Origin: Ottelia alismoides
Taxonomy: Eukaryota; Streptophyta; Magnoliopsida; Alismatales; Hydrocharitaceae
NCBI GenBank assembly: GCA_037367405.1
Contig: JAZKJV010000086.1
Coordinates: 1,473,001-1,537,000 of the forward strand
DNA: 64,000 nt
Reading direction: 5' to 3'
Shown: positions 33,096 through 44,390 of the stretch, piece by piece
Position numbering within the stretch: position 1 is the first letter of the stretch
How the letters are laid out: every line of letters begins with the position of its first letter
Position numbers and translations under genes: made by a program
The notes under the pieces: model-generated
Told to the model about the DNA's origin: nothing
Databases searched by the model: none
The model's input: the letters and a program-made list of their open reading frames with translations, nothing else

Positions 33096-35654
33096 GCATA
33101 TATGTAATAATCATGTTACTTATTGTGATAAAATGTAATTATGTGATGCGAAAAAAGATCAAATCATTGTTGACAATGAAATATTGATACGATACGGGAG
33201 GATCATTTGATCATTTAATGTTAAAATAAATAATGAACTAGTAGAAAAAAATGAATTACAAGCCAACTACGTTATCTACAAATATTTGCTTATATATTAC
33301 GTGAAATGGAAGATTAATGCATTTACATGAATGTGTTGAGGAAGAAGACTAACTGAAAATAAAGGGACCTTGCTGAATCACTTGAGTTTCTTCACCGGAG
33401 AAATTGGTAAAAGGAGTGTGGCTCAGGGAGATATTCAAATGCTAACTGTTATTGGCTATTGTAAAGATAAATAATTTTTTATGGAAATAAAAGATATTAA
33501 AAAGCGTGCCATAACCAATTAAAAGATTTTATTAAACATATATCCACCACCTTTATCCACGTCATAGAAAAACTTATCATAGAAATTGGGATTTTTCTAC
33601 AGTGTTTAAACAACATTCTACTTTATGTAAGGAAGTCGGTTCTTTTTCTTGTCCTCTTTGTCATTTCCCTACATCTCCCTACTTTATTAATTGTCTTTAC
33701 TATAATATCATCCGGGCATCGAAAGGTTATTCCTGTCGGAAAAATACATACATAATACATACACACACATACTAATACTTATTGGTTTACAATGAGCTCT
33801 GAGCTGCGAGATATATCAACTACAACTACAGATAAAAATTCCAATCACAGAAAAATCAACCATAAATGCACCGACAACTTTAACGTGGAAAACTCTCAAT
33901 GTCAAAGAAAAACTATGAGGTTGACCGCAACACAAAATCAAGCACTATAATCGAAATAATCTCCCATTGGAATCTAAACAAAGCTGACCCTCTGTAAGGT
34001 GTTATAAATCATCAAACAATGGATATTAGTAGAGAGGGAGATATTACCAAATCGATAAATCTACCGCCAAACTGTAGAGAAGAATATTGGAGAGGAACCG
34101 CTCCAAAGAACACTCCCTCCCAACTTTGGTGCAGCTAGGGATCTTCTTTCTTCTCTCTCTCTCTCTATTTCTTGTGTTATGAAAACTTATATTGGGATGT
34201 GTTGGCATGCACTCCATGTCCTCTATTTATGCTCCATGAAGATGGGAAAATAAGAGAGAATGAACTCCTTCTTATCGCATGAATAGGAAAGCTGACTCTT
34301 ATTACTGAAAGGTCATTGATTTCCTTCTCCGATTAAAATTTGATTTTTCTTTTTTCGATTAAAATTACTAATGTCATGTATAAATGTTAAAATCCTACAA
34401 GGAAGAGAACTCACCCAGCACCTGACCACCTCTTTTACTAATGGAAAAAGTGAGGAAGCATGTGCAATGAACCAATGGTGCATACCATAGCTCGAAAAGG
34501 TTGACTGTAAGAGAAAACGGGAGATGATCACAATTGTAAAATTTTACACGATAAACTTTTTTTGTTAACCAATCATGAAGCAGTTAATTAAACTATGATT
34601 TCTTCAAAAGGCTAAGAAATGTCCGAATTCAATAAGGGGGACATCAACATTATGCAAATATTCTGAATAAGTTCGAAAATTTGCTCCGACGGTGAAGATG
34701 CATTAAAGTAATTTCTCCGATGTAACATTTTATATATGATTTTTTTCGATGAAGCTTTGATTGTCAAAGAGTCAACGACCTTTTAGCTATGTATTCTTTA
34801 GTATTACCTGTCTAAACTTTTCATCGATAAAGTAATGCTAAGGAATACATATGACATAATTATCACAATTCTTTGTCTACTTTATTTATTTTTTGACAAT
34901 TGATTTTGTATAATGGGTAAATTTTTATAAGTTAATTTTTTATTAGCACAATTATAAAATATGATGTTGCATATAAATTCAAGCACTTTACTTTTGAAGT
35001 TTTATAAAAATTATTGTTTGGTTTTATCGATACTTTGGCTATTGATTAATTAGTAATACTATCTCATCAATGCACTTTAAAAATATATCATATATTAACA
35101 TAATCTAATCTATATATGTAAAGTTTTAGGCTTAGATTTCAGGTTGTTATCGAAGAAAATTAGTTTTGACAACTTATTGAGTTCAGGTTCAAACGAACCT
35201 ATTGATAACCACTCAAAATGTTAAGTACAAGTTATCAAGTGATGGTCTCTCATTCTTGTAACTCACTCTTACACTTTTCTGAGTTTTCGAGGTAAGAGTA
35301 TGTTTGAGTTCCGCGTGAACACTTTGAATGTAGATAAACTTAGAGCTTGCTTGTTTGTGCATTGCTATTGTATCTTCCTTGGAAGGCCCCCTTTGTTAGA
35401 TATCACGAGGCCATTTGCAAAGTAGTGCGATCCACTATTTCCTCGTCGGATTAATAACATATGTTGTAAAATAAAGTTGGTAGATACTTTGGTACTTGCT
35501 CTTATAATATTCTCTAGCCGACTTTGTTGATTATGAACAACATGTTTTGGTGGCACACCATCACTTTTATGTTCAAGGTCAACGAATGTTGTCAGAGTCT
35601 CGTCAAGGAGAAAGAAAGAATAAAGGCACGCGTTAAGATTTTATTTTTAAATTC
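33096..35654. other. AT-rich spacer, no gene
   Basis: No coding region supported. At 33780-34210 phrases such as AACGTGGAAAACTC and a CTCTCTCTCTCT tract, followed by a minus-strand TATA-like stretch, hint at an old LTR, but no partner or boundary was found. A short ACATACATA microsatellite lies near 33748-33770. Confidence 0.45.
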
Positions 35655-35912
35655 GGATTGTTTACACTCGTGTCCGTCCGAGATTATGCAATTATTTACT
35701 CTCATACCTTACTTCAACGCTAGTATCCCCTGTATAACAAAAAAAATTCAAAGTATTCTCCTTCCGTATTGCACTTATGTCATTATGCTACATTGACGGA
35801 AGAGCATTATTGAAAATTTTATAAGAATACATGGTTACACGTGTTCTTGCAAAAAGTAGGAGCATAATTGTAATTGTAGAATTTCTGAGGGGCACAAGTA
35901 GTAAAAACCCTT
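35655..35912. repeat. Diverged relative of the 17859-18123 fold-back MITE
   Basis: The right part (AGTAGGAGCATAATTGTAAT ... GAGGGGCACAAGTAGTAAAA) matches the right arm at 18035-18120. The left arm is only weakly recognisable. It is old or partial. Confidence 0.4.
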
Positions 35913-35919
35913 TGGACTA

Positions 35920-36172
35920 GTTTGTGTAGGGGGTTAACCTCGATTTTTTTTTTTGGGGGGGGGGGGAGGGGGTGTGGGGAGGGGGTGCTCCAAACTTCAA
36001 TACAATCATATCACAATAACTATTCACTTTTTCAAACTTCAAAGTAATCGCATTACCACAAATCCTCTCAACCCCAAACCCTATATCCAAACACTAAACA
36101 ACAAAAAACGGGTTACCATCTTCAAAGTTACCCCGAGGTAACCCTCTATCCAAACGCACCCTTAAAGTTAAT
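35920..36172. mobile_element. MITE-like element with poly-T/poly-G tract
   Basis: The left edge GTTTGTGTAGGGGGTTAACC and the inverted right edge GCGTTTGGATAGAGGGTTACC form imperfect terminal inverted repeats. Inside, near 35947-35985, lies a T9-G12 homopolymer run followed by GGGAGGGGG. A target duplication is not clear. Confidence 0.45.
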
Positions 36173-36916
36173 ATGCTAGATGTATCGCTAGGGATGGAGC
36201 CATGGCATTATACCGGAGAAGGTACAAATTGAAAACAAACCATATATCTATTAATGTAATAAAATCAACTAAATAAAAAATAATTACAATGAAAAATATG
36301 TTATAACTCTCTCAAATTACTTCCTGACCTCTGTCTCGTTTAAAATATCTTTCAATTTTGTTAATGCCAAGTGAAATTATTAGTTCCTTGACTTGCATGT
36401 AAATATATCAGTAAAATAACATGATCTAATCTCATGTGATAATAATAACCAAACTTTAAAATGAACATTTCACACATACACATTATGTATATTTCTCCTT
36501 ATACAATTATGTTTTGACAAATAAAATTACATATTTAAATAAATGTCTAGCAAAATGTAAATTCTATGTATAACTTTGATAGAATTTTCTTACACTTTTA
36601 AAAATCTCACGATCATTTGAGCACCATTATAATAAAAATCTAATAATTATTGAAATTTTTACACAATCAAGCAAAATTAACATAATTGTGGTTTGCTATC
36701 AATATAATCGTTATAAAATTTTCATATATTTCTAAGATTTAAACTTATAAATGAAATACAATCCGATTGAGTTTCATTGTGGCAAAAATTCTTTGAGCAT
36801 TGAACTATATCTACCATCTTAAAAATCCAAAAAATTAATATTAAGAAGAAAATATACCATTTTTCGACCTTAAATTTGTATAGTTTTTAGTTTGGCTAGA
36901 AGTACAGAGGGAAAAG
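36173..36916. other. AT-rich spacer, nothing recognised
   Basis: Very AT-rich, with no open frame, inverted repeat or LTR edge that I can support. Confidence 0.5.
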
Positions 36917-37001
36917 AGAGAGAGAGAGAGCGTGTTAAAGAGAGAGAGAGAGAGTGAGATAAAGGGGGAAGGGAGTCTCGGAGGCTTTCTTATCAAAGTT
37001 G

Positions 37002-37032
<31 letters not shown>

Positions 37033-37262
37033 TGCGTGTGTGTGTGTGTGGGTGTGTGGGTGTGTGCGCGTGCGCGTGCCTGTGCGCGTGCGTGTGCGCG
37101 TGCGTGTGCGCGTGCGTGCGTGCGTGCGTGTGTGCGTGGGTGCGTGGGTGTGCGCGTGCGCGTGTGCGTGCGCGCGGGCGCGTGCGCGAGTGCGTGTGCG
37201 TGTGCGTGTGAGTGTGTGTGTGTGCGTGGGTGTGGGTGTGCGTGCGTGCGTGCGTGCGTGTG
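36917..37262. repeat. (GA)n followed by a (GTGC/GT)n microsatellite
   Basis: Two GAGAGA runs (36917-36955) are followed by about 260 bp of GTGTGT, GTGCGTGC and GTGCGCGT repeats (37001-37262) that end directly at the edge of a fold-back element. Alternating GC/GT is favourable for left-handed Z-DNA. Open frames of Cys/Val/Arg or His/Thr here are artefacts. Confidence 0.95.
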
Positions 37263-37265
37263 GAA

Positions 37266-37639
37266 AGGGAAGCTATTCTGTGTAACAGCCAAGTTGGCTG
37301 TTACACGGAGCAATTTCCCCCATTTTTTATTTTTTTCAAGATTTTTTTCATGTATACTCATCTATATATCCCTCCTATATGTCATTCAAATTTCACGAGA
37401 AACAAAGAGTCCTAAGCCCTCCATCTAGACCAGGTAATTTTTAACGGTCTGAAATTTGTTGTAATCTACCCCTTCTAGATGGAGGGCTTAGGAGTCTTTG
37501 TTTCTCACAAAAATTGAATGACATGTAGGAGGGATATATAAATGAATATACATGAAAAAAATTTTGAAAAAAAATAAAAAATGAGGGAAACTGCTCCGTG
37601 TAACATCCAACTTGGCTATTACACAGAACAGCTTCCCCG
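37266..37639. mobile_element. Fold-back MITE with palindromic ends
   Basis: About 374 bp with arms of about 165 bp. The left arm starts GGGAAGCTATTCTGTGTAAC; the right arm, inverted, starts GGGGAAGCTGTTCTGTGTAA. Each end also carries a small hairpin (TGTAACAGCCAAGTTGGCTG, then TTACA). Inner arms share CCCTCCTATATGTCATTCAA and GAAACAAAGAGTCCTA with the element at 40274-41090. No coding capacity. Confidence 0.88.
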
Positions 37640-38881
37640 GCCTCTATATATATATGAGAAAATTCAAATGAGTCGGGGTCTCACAAATATTGTGGTGAGC
37701 ACTCAATCTCGTCCTTCTATTTTGGATCTCATGGCTGGATTTAATGATGCATTAATTAAATTAATTTAATTGCTGAAAATCTACTTTGGTCAATTTGTCA
37801 CATGGTAAATATAGAATGTGACGACTATTTGACATAATTTCTCTCTATCGATTGATGGCTCCCTCCTCTCTCACATTGGCGGCACACCTCCTCTATCTGT
37901 CTCTTAATTCGTCAACGGCGACGCACCTCTTGAGGGCATCCCCTTCTCTCTCCGATGGCGAAAGACGAGTAGGAGTTCATCGACGTGAGTGCTCGTTAGA
38001 TTTATCTGATTTATTTTTTTCGTATTAAATTGATTTTTGCCCAAGCAATCACCCTCCAATGAGCTTCGTATGATTCAATGGAGGAGGTATCTCGGAGGAG
38101 GAAGATGAAGAGAGAGGAGATGGTGGTGCGGTGACGCACATGAGGAAGACGACGACGCAAGGTGGTGTAGGACCGCACATGGCGTACGACGACGACGGAT
38201 TTGCATTGTGGTATACTTTTCTTACATAATTGATATTTAATTTTACATGTTGATTACCTTTTTTACAAATCTCATTATTGATTTCTTATCTTGCAGAGCT
38301 CCCCATGAATTTTACTAGGTGGTCACGAGTTTTTACGAATGTAGCGAGAATATTACAAAGAAGCGAGATGCGGTTACAAAAATTCACGTATAATTTACAA
38401 AATAAAGATACAAAGATACACATTACGAAAAATGTTGAAGAGAAGAAAATTTCTCCTACAAAAACTCGATGGAGTTTACAAAATACATATACCTATTTAC
38501 AAAACTAAAATATCCATTAACAAAAAAATTATAGTGACAAAATGAAATTATTAATGAAATTACAAAATAGAAAATTAGTTTTACAAAAACTCACTGGAAT
38601 TTACTAAGATACGATTGGATTCAAATCGTTCAAAATAAATTCGGAAATCTGTCAATAATGACATCACGGAAAATACCAAATCCAGAAAGATTATAAATGG
38701 CATTTCGAAACTATTTAATGGATCTCGAATTTAATAAAATTGAGATGACAGAATAGCCCTTTTGGACATGGCTTTTAATGCTACCGTCATATTGAGATCT
38801 GACGAATCCTATTGATGGCTCACCATAATATTGGTAAGACCCCACCTCATTTGAAAGGGTCCCTATACATATATGGGAAAA
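37640..38881. other. Spacer, no gene supported
   Basis: Contains CTATATATATATG beside the MITE. There is a short GC-richer patch (37850-38200) with GACGACGACG-like words, and an AT-rich remainder rich in TTTACAAAA words (38330-38620). Nothing assignable. Confidence 0.45.
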
Positions 38882-39258
38882 AGGAACCTACATCAGGTGA
38901 TGTAGGTAACTTACCTACATCGGGTTTTTTTCTCATTAATTTTTTATAATTTTGAAATTAAAACTTCGGGGATTTACATCACCATATACCACCATTGTGT
39001 CATTTCAAATTCAATTGAATTCTAGACTTCTATCTCCTCCATCAAAACTGTCAAATTTCAACGGTCTCAGAATTGCTGAAAATGACCCCCTTCAGATGGG
39101 CATGTTAGAAATATTTTTTTCCCACGAAATTTGAAACACATAATCCACTCTATATATTAAGTAAATCCCAGTGAGGTTTCATTTGAAACAATAAAAAATA
39201 ATGAAAAAAATGACCCAATGTAGGTAAGTTACCTACATCACTCGATGTAGGCTCCTTG
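38882..39258. mobile_element. Fold-back MITE with double terminal hairpins
   Basis: Left end GGAACCTACATCAGGTGATG, then TAGGTAACTTACCTACATC. The inverted right end reads GGAGCCTACATCGAGTGATG, then TAGGTAACTTACCTACAT. Each terminus holds two small palindromes (CTACATCAGGTGATGTAG and GTAGGTAACTTACCTAC). The middle is AT-rich and partly resembles its neighbours (TTTTTTCTCATTA). Same architecture as 37266-37639 with different terminal sequence. Confidence 0.85.
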
Positions 39259-39275
39259 CAACCTATATAAATTAG

Positions 39276-39447
39276 ATAGAGGAGTGATCTTGTGAGAGCA
39301 AAAAGTTGTGAGAGCATGAGAGGAGTGATTTTGGACCACTAGATTAAATAAGGAGAGAGAAGACCATGGGAGAACAAAATCTAGTGGTCCAGTATCCCTC
39401 CTCTCATGATCTTACAACTTTTTTCTCTCACATGATCACTACTCTAT
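39276..39447. mobile_element. Short fold-back MITE
   Basis: 172 bp: a 70-bp arm (39276-39345), a 33-bp loop and a 69-bp arm (39379-39447). The left arm runs ATAGAGGAGTGATCTTGTGA ... GGACCACTAGATT; the right arm inverted runs AATAGAGTAGTGATCATGTG ... GGACCACTAGATT. It lies 17 bp from the preceding MITE. Confidence 0.88.
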
Positions 39448-39451
39448 TGGA

Positions 39452-39499
<48 letters not shown>
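39452..39499. repeat. (TA)n(GA)n microsatellite
   Basis: About 12 TA units then about 12 GA units, directly beside the short fold-back MITE. Confidence 0.95.
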
Positions 39500-40102
39500 G
39501 CCTTTCACAATGTTTTATCTCCTGTCACAATGAAGACACAAATATTTTAAGATGTTATATCTTCGAAGGATTTTTGTGTACAAAAGAATGTACATATTAT
39601 ACAAACTCAAAAACTAGAATAGTAACCACAATTTAAATTCCAGGTAATTAGTATTGTATTATACAAATATAATACTCACGAATCACTCTACCCCCTATTT
39701 TCAGAAAGGGTTGTTATCGAAGTTTCACTGGTCTTGACATGCAAAAAAGAAACACAAAATACAAACCCTTGGTGTCTGAATACAAAAGAGCATTAGATTT
39801 CAATTGAATCCAAAATTTTACAAGAATAATTATTTAATGCTGCCACTGTACTTAATTATTTAATGTTGCCACCGTGTTGTGAAATGGTAACGATGATAAA
39901 GCTCAATTAGGAAAATAATAAATACATGAAAAATAGAATCCTTTACTATTTTTGGAGTGATGACGTTTTGATTATAAGCGGTTTTGAAAACAGATGGTGG
40001 TTTTCATGATAGTCGTAGATGGAAATGATAAAATCATCCAACAACCTATACAATTGGCCTTCTTTAGGTATGGAAGGATCAAGTCCTATTTGAAAGATAT
40101 CC
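39500..40102. other. AT-rich spacer, nothing recognised
   Basis: No gene, LTR or inverted repeat supported. A local repeat of TATTTAATG(C/T)TGCCAC(T/C)GT near 39833-39872 is the only structure noted. Confidence 0.45.
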
Positions 40103-40138
40103 TACATACATACATACATACATACATACATACATACA

Positions 40139-40172
<34 letters not shown>

Positions 40173-40176
40173 CATA

Positions 40177-40207
<31 letters not shown>
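40103..40207. repeat. (TACA)n and (CA)n microsatellites
   Basis: About 16 TACA units (40103-40167), a short break, then about 14 CA units (40180-40207), followed by a GTGTGTGTGT run to about 40232. Confidence 0.95.
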
Positions 40208-40216
<9 letters not shown>

Positions 40217-40273
40217 CTGTGTGTGTGTGTGTCGATGTGTGTATGCGCGTGCGTACGTCTGTGCGTGCGTGTG

Positions 40274-41090
40274 TGTGGGGCGGTGGGCTGCCCTTAGGCT
40301 GCCCCCACCCTCTTTTGCAGCATTTTTTTATTTTTTTTCAAAAATATCACCCTATATATTTATCTATAATCCCTCCTATATGTCATTCAAATTTTATCAG
40401 AAACAAAGACTCCTATGTCCTTCATCTAGAACATGCACGATCACAACAATTCTAAAACCGTTAAAATCACTTGTTCTTGATGGAAGGTATATGAGTCACT
40501 ACAAAAAATTGAGTTATAGTGACACTTTTTTCAAAATCTGACACTAAATTAGCTGTTGTTAAATATATAATGTTGATATTATTCATTGTTAAATGAGTTT
40601 TAGTATTCAAAATTAGCAACAAATATCATATATATCGTTATATCATTAGTCACGGTCCATATAGTGATGCTCATCCGTTGCTATTTTTCAAAATATCAAC
40701 TAACTGTCACTTTTTTTAGTTCACAATTTAGCAATGATTAATCAGAAGTTTGAAAAATAGCAAAGAATAAGCATTGTTATGTGGACTGTTACTAATGATA
40801 TAACGACACACATGATATTCATCACTAATTTCGAGTACGAAAAATCATTTCACAATGAATAATATCGTCGTTATATATTTAACATAGCTAATTTAGTGAC
40901 GGATTTTGAAAAAAAATCATCAATATCTCATTTTTTATATTGAGTCTTTGTTTCTGATAAAATTTGAATGATATATACGAGGGATATATGGATAAATATA
41001 TATAGCTTTATTTTTTTAAAAAAAATAAAAAAATTAGGGAAAATGGAGCGGGGATAGCCATGTTGACTACCCCAAGGACAACCCCATTTC
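40274..41090. mobile_element. Fold-back element interrupted by a CACTA-type MITE
   Basis: The outer arms pair around 40497-40942. Left CCTATATATTTATCTATAAT and TCATTCAAATTTTATCAGAAACAA match the inverted right side at 40955-41010. Terminal parts (GGCTGCCCTTAGGCTGCCCC; inverted right GGTTGTCCTTGGGGTAGTC) are more diverged. Inner sequence is shared with 37266-37639. Flanked on the left by GT repeats and on the right by ATATATATATA. Confidence 0.78.
40497..40942. mobile_element. CACTA-type fold-back MITE
   Basis: 446 bp starting CACTACAAAAAATTGAG and ending TTTTTTATATTG, flanked by the 3-bp repeat AGT (40494-40496 and 40943-40945), as expected for CACTA elements. It is nearly all inverted repeat, with arms of about 210-220 bp sharing CACTAAATTAGCT and ATATTATTCATTGT. 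No coding. Confidence 0.82.
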
Positions 41091-41689
41091 ATCCATATAT
41101 ATATATATTAGTGTGTCATTTGTTCTAAATATATAACTATACTACATCATTTTTTTAAATATATAACAATGAATGATATTCATGGTAAAACTATTTGACT
41201 TGAAAATAGTGAATAATGACATATCCATTGACTTTACATAACGACGATTATTCATTGCCTTTATCATCAAAGTTTGCACTATACACTCATTTTGTTGTGG
41301 TTGCTATTATATTAGCAAGTAGAAATTTTGGTTATTTTTTTATATATTTTTGGATGTTTTTTGTGTTCCTTTTTGAACTCTAGAAGGTTGATAATCTAAA
41401 GTAAATTAAGACACATATCTATAAACGAGAGACCTCATCATCGAAAAATGAGGTATGGGTGAAAAGATATGAATTTAAATACACAACATTTCTCGAGAAG
41501 ACTAAGGGTCCTGCTGCAATATGGTAAATATTATTCTAATAGAACAAAATGAGTTTATAATGTTTGAGAACAATCGAAAGAGATAAGATTATTTTTATAT
41601 GTTATTCCTCGAACCCTAGACCTCCTAATAGAGAGAGAGAGAGAAAACATGTGAAAAATAAACAAAACACTAAAGGAAGACAATCAATC
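41091..41689. other. AT-rich spacer, nothing recognised
   Basis: Starts with an ATATATATATA run. CACTATACACTCATTTTGTT near 41277-41296 resembles CACTA-like ends but no element could be delimited. Confidence 0.45.
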
Positions 41690-43520
41690 TGACAACTAAT
41701 CCCTCTAATCTCTAGATCGACCAAAACAAGCTCAACAACCATCCCTGAATCATGATCGACAAACTTCTTCCAAAATTACTCATCTACTTGACTTCGCACG
41801 ATTGATCATACTTGAATTCAAGCTCTCAATAGCTAGTTAATGACATAATCAACCTTTAATTATGGTCGATCAACTGAATTAACCTCCTTAACAAACTCAA
41901 AGTGCCTGATCGACAAGGTTGCAGAAAGCAATAGCTGGTACTCGGTCGACGGGGTCACTGACTAAGGATTAATCAGCAGTCGGGCGACTAATCGGATTTA
42001 GTCGGCTATATTTTGGTTTTTTTAAAATTATTTTAAACATATAAATCATTTTGTATACATATATTCTTATATATTTACATTGATTTGTTCATTTTGTATG
42101 CTATCATAATGAAATAAAAAGAAGTAATTGACTTTAGATTTGAGATAAAAAGTGCCTTTAAAAAACGTTGGTGCTCACATGAAGAGAAGACGTTGGTGCA
42201 CAACTTAATAATGAGATTTCTTTTACCAATGTACAAGTCCTTGGAAGTGCACACATTAATAATGAGATTTAAATATGTAGCTCCTACATTTACCAATAAG
42301 CTCAATTTCCATATATTTGCTTTTCACTCATGAAGAGAAGACGTTGGTGCTCACATGATGTTAAGTAGTGTGGTTAAGTTAGGAGCAGACAATAATTCTT
42401 TTAGTAGACGACATTTTCTTTGATATTTTGAGACATTTCTTTTCCAGTAACTCTCTGAATACTAGAAGGAATATGAATATAGTTGAGTGGTCTCTGCAAT
42501 AACTGCATGATTGTATACCGTTTGTCATTCAAATATTTTTGATGTGCATATGGAATCAGATAAAAAAACACTTTGTAACATAATGTTGATGTGGCTAAAA
42601 AATGTGTAAGTTTGCTTTTAAAAATTAGAAAAATAAAAATTCCTCTATGTAAAAGTCAGCCTTGTAGTCGTCCCGATTAGTCGGGTTGACCGACTAATGG
42701 ACGATTAGGCCTAGTCGAGTAGGCTACCCCCCCACCCTTGACTCGACTAGTCAGACCGAGTAATCGGCCTAGTCGGCCGACTTTTACAACAATGCTGATC
42801 GATCAATACCACTATTGTCTCCAACTGCTCTATTCTCTTGGACCCCTATATAAGAGACCCATACCCAATGTTAGAAGATACATCATCTTTCCTTTACTGT
42901 ATATAATAAAGAAAAATATTCTTAGAGCTTATTTAGTCTTTCTCTTTCGTGTTCATCAGCATTCTTCGATATTTTGAGAGAAGAAAATTTTTACAGATAC
43001 TTCGACCTAAAAAAGCTATCACGGATCAATAGTCGATTACTTTCTATGCTCAAGTTCTTCTAATAAGAAGCCAAAACTTGTTTGGCAGACAACATTATTC
43101 GTTTATGTTATTTATGTGATACATTGTCTTATTCACCTACTTTGATGCTGACATTTTGATAAAAAGATAAATTGTTATATTGTCTTTTCTATATAACACT
43201 CTCTATAAGAACTTTTGGTAACAAATACGAAAGTTTGGAATTTGATCTTGTATCCTCAAAGCTTGTCCCATCCAACGAAGTCAGAGTAAAATCAGAGTTT
43301 GTCCAACCTTTATTTTACCACAGTGTTTGATATGTAGTGATGATTTTGGTGTTTGATCCAAGGTTGCAAAGTACTTTGTAACTAGTTGAAATATCATCAT
43401 ATTTATTTGGATTAATTAACAAAAAATCCTCAATCGAGAGGATTTGGATTATGGTTTCACCCATATGGGTTTCCATGTAAATATGCACTTTGATCACTTA
43501 GCTGATAGTTTTTTCTTCAC
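41690..43520 (+). repeat. GATC-rich copia-type LTR carrying a hAT element
   Basis: GATCGA/TCGATC words are frequent at 41715-41910 and 42795-42805. After the hAT insert comes a TATA-like CCCCTATATAAGAGACCC (42842-42859), a polyadenylation-like ATATAATAAAG and TATTTTGAGAGAAGAAAATT (42971-42990), comparable with 20370-20390. Later GGTTTCCATGTAAATATG parallels GAGTTTCCACATAAACATAT of 20869-20888. Both loci therefore carry the same LTR family. Boundaries are approximate. Confidence 0.55.
41914..42794. mobile_element. Non-autonomous hAT element, second copy
   Basis: 881 bp, from CAAGGTTGCAGAAAGCAATA to CGACTTTTACAACAATG, with a perfect 8-bp target duplication CTGATCGA at 41906-41913 and 42795-42802. 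The termini and the AGTCGG-rich subterminal zones match 3782-4176, but the centre is longer and contains an internal direct repeat (TGAAGAGAAGACGTTGGTGC near 42179-42198 and 42331-42350). No transposase is encoded. Confidence 0.93.
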
Positions 43521-44390
43521 TTTGACTATTTCTGTAAAAATGCTTCAAAATGCCATTGGTATTATTAATCACCACCCAATAGTATTGTTATTCTTTGGAA
43601 CTCATTGATGGATGATCTGGCTTCACCCTGGGCTCCCCATTAGGTTTGGATCAAGCTAGAGGGCCTTATGGCCCCCTGACTCGTCAGAGAAGAAGGTAAA
43701 TGGAGGTCCACTCAATGTGGAGGGAGACACACATGGATACTCTATTCACTTTGTATTTGCAAACTGTCACACAAACATCAACGTCATGTTTGACTAAAGA
43801 GAAAGACAAATATATGTAGAATGGAGGTACCTAGAGGGGGGATGACTACCACTCTCACGAGGACTACGGTTGCCGATGTTATTCAACAATGGGCGGTTGA
43901 ACCTCATGAATCGCACCTCACCTCAACATATGAAGTGATTAAGCATGTTTCTAGAGTTAAGGAGAGCTTCTCTTGCCTAGATAGTGAAGCTTCAAGTCTG
44001 CACGAGATGGGAAAATTGAGCTCACTAGAGAGGAGTGGAGCTCTCAAATGAGGAACAGAGGGAAAGGAGGGGTTGCTGAGAATAGAAAGGGGTGGAAGGA
44101 GAGAGATTGGCGATATCGAGCACTGACTGAAGTTGGGTGAAGAATGAAGGCTAGTAGATGGTGTAATGGCATGTGAGAAGGATAAAACAGTGTTGTGAAT
44201 GGATTTGGGGGCAACCCTAAGTCTAAGTTCTACAGTAAATTAGCTATGAAATTGAAAAGGTGGTTAAAGATGATAATATACTCTATTTATAAAAAGAAAA
44301 AAGAAGGTGGATGAATCAACCTAAGATTAGAGATGGAGAAGCTTTGATGATGGTTCTGATCTCGACAAAGAGGGATCAGGATGAATCCCC
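43521..44390. other. Spacer, no gene supported
   Basis: An open frame at 43821-44051 (MEVPRGGMTTTLTRTTVADV) has no recognised family and lies among repeat sequence. The rest is purine-rich, with GGAGAGAGATTGG-like words. Confidence 0.35.

Noticed and set aside
32820..33187. Three overlapping open frames rich in Cys, Met, Tyr and His
   Set aside because: TG/ATGT low-complexity tract; not protein coding.
36932..37428. Long open frames on both strands with Cys/Val/Arg or His/Thr repeats
   Set aside because: They are translations of a GT/GC microsatellite.
41277..41310. Possible right end of a CACTA element (CATTTTGTTGTGG)
   Set aside because: Does not end in the required TAGTG and no matching 3-bp duplication was found.
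43821..44051. 76-codon open frame
   Set aside because: No recognised domain, no splice or promoter support, in repeat-rich spacer.
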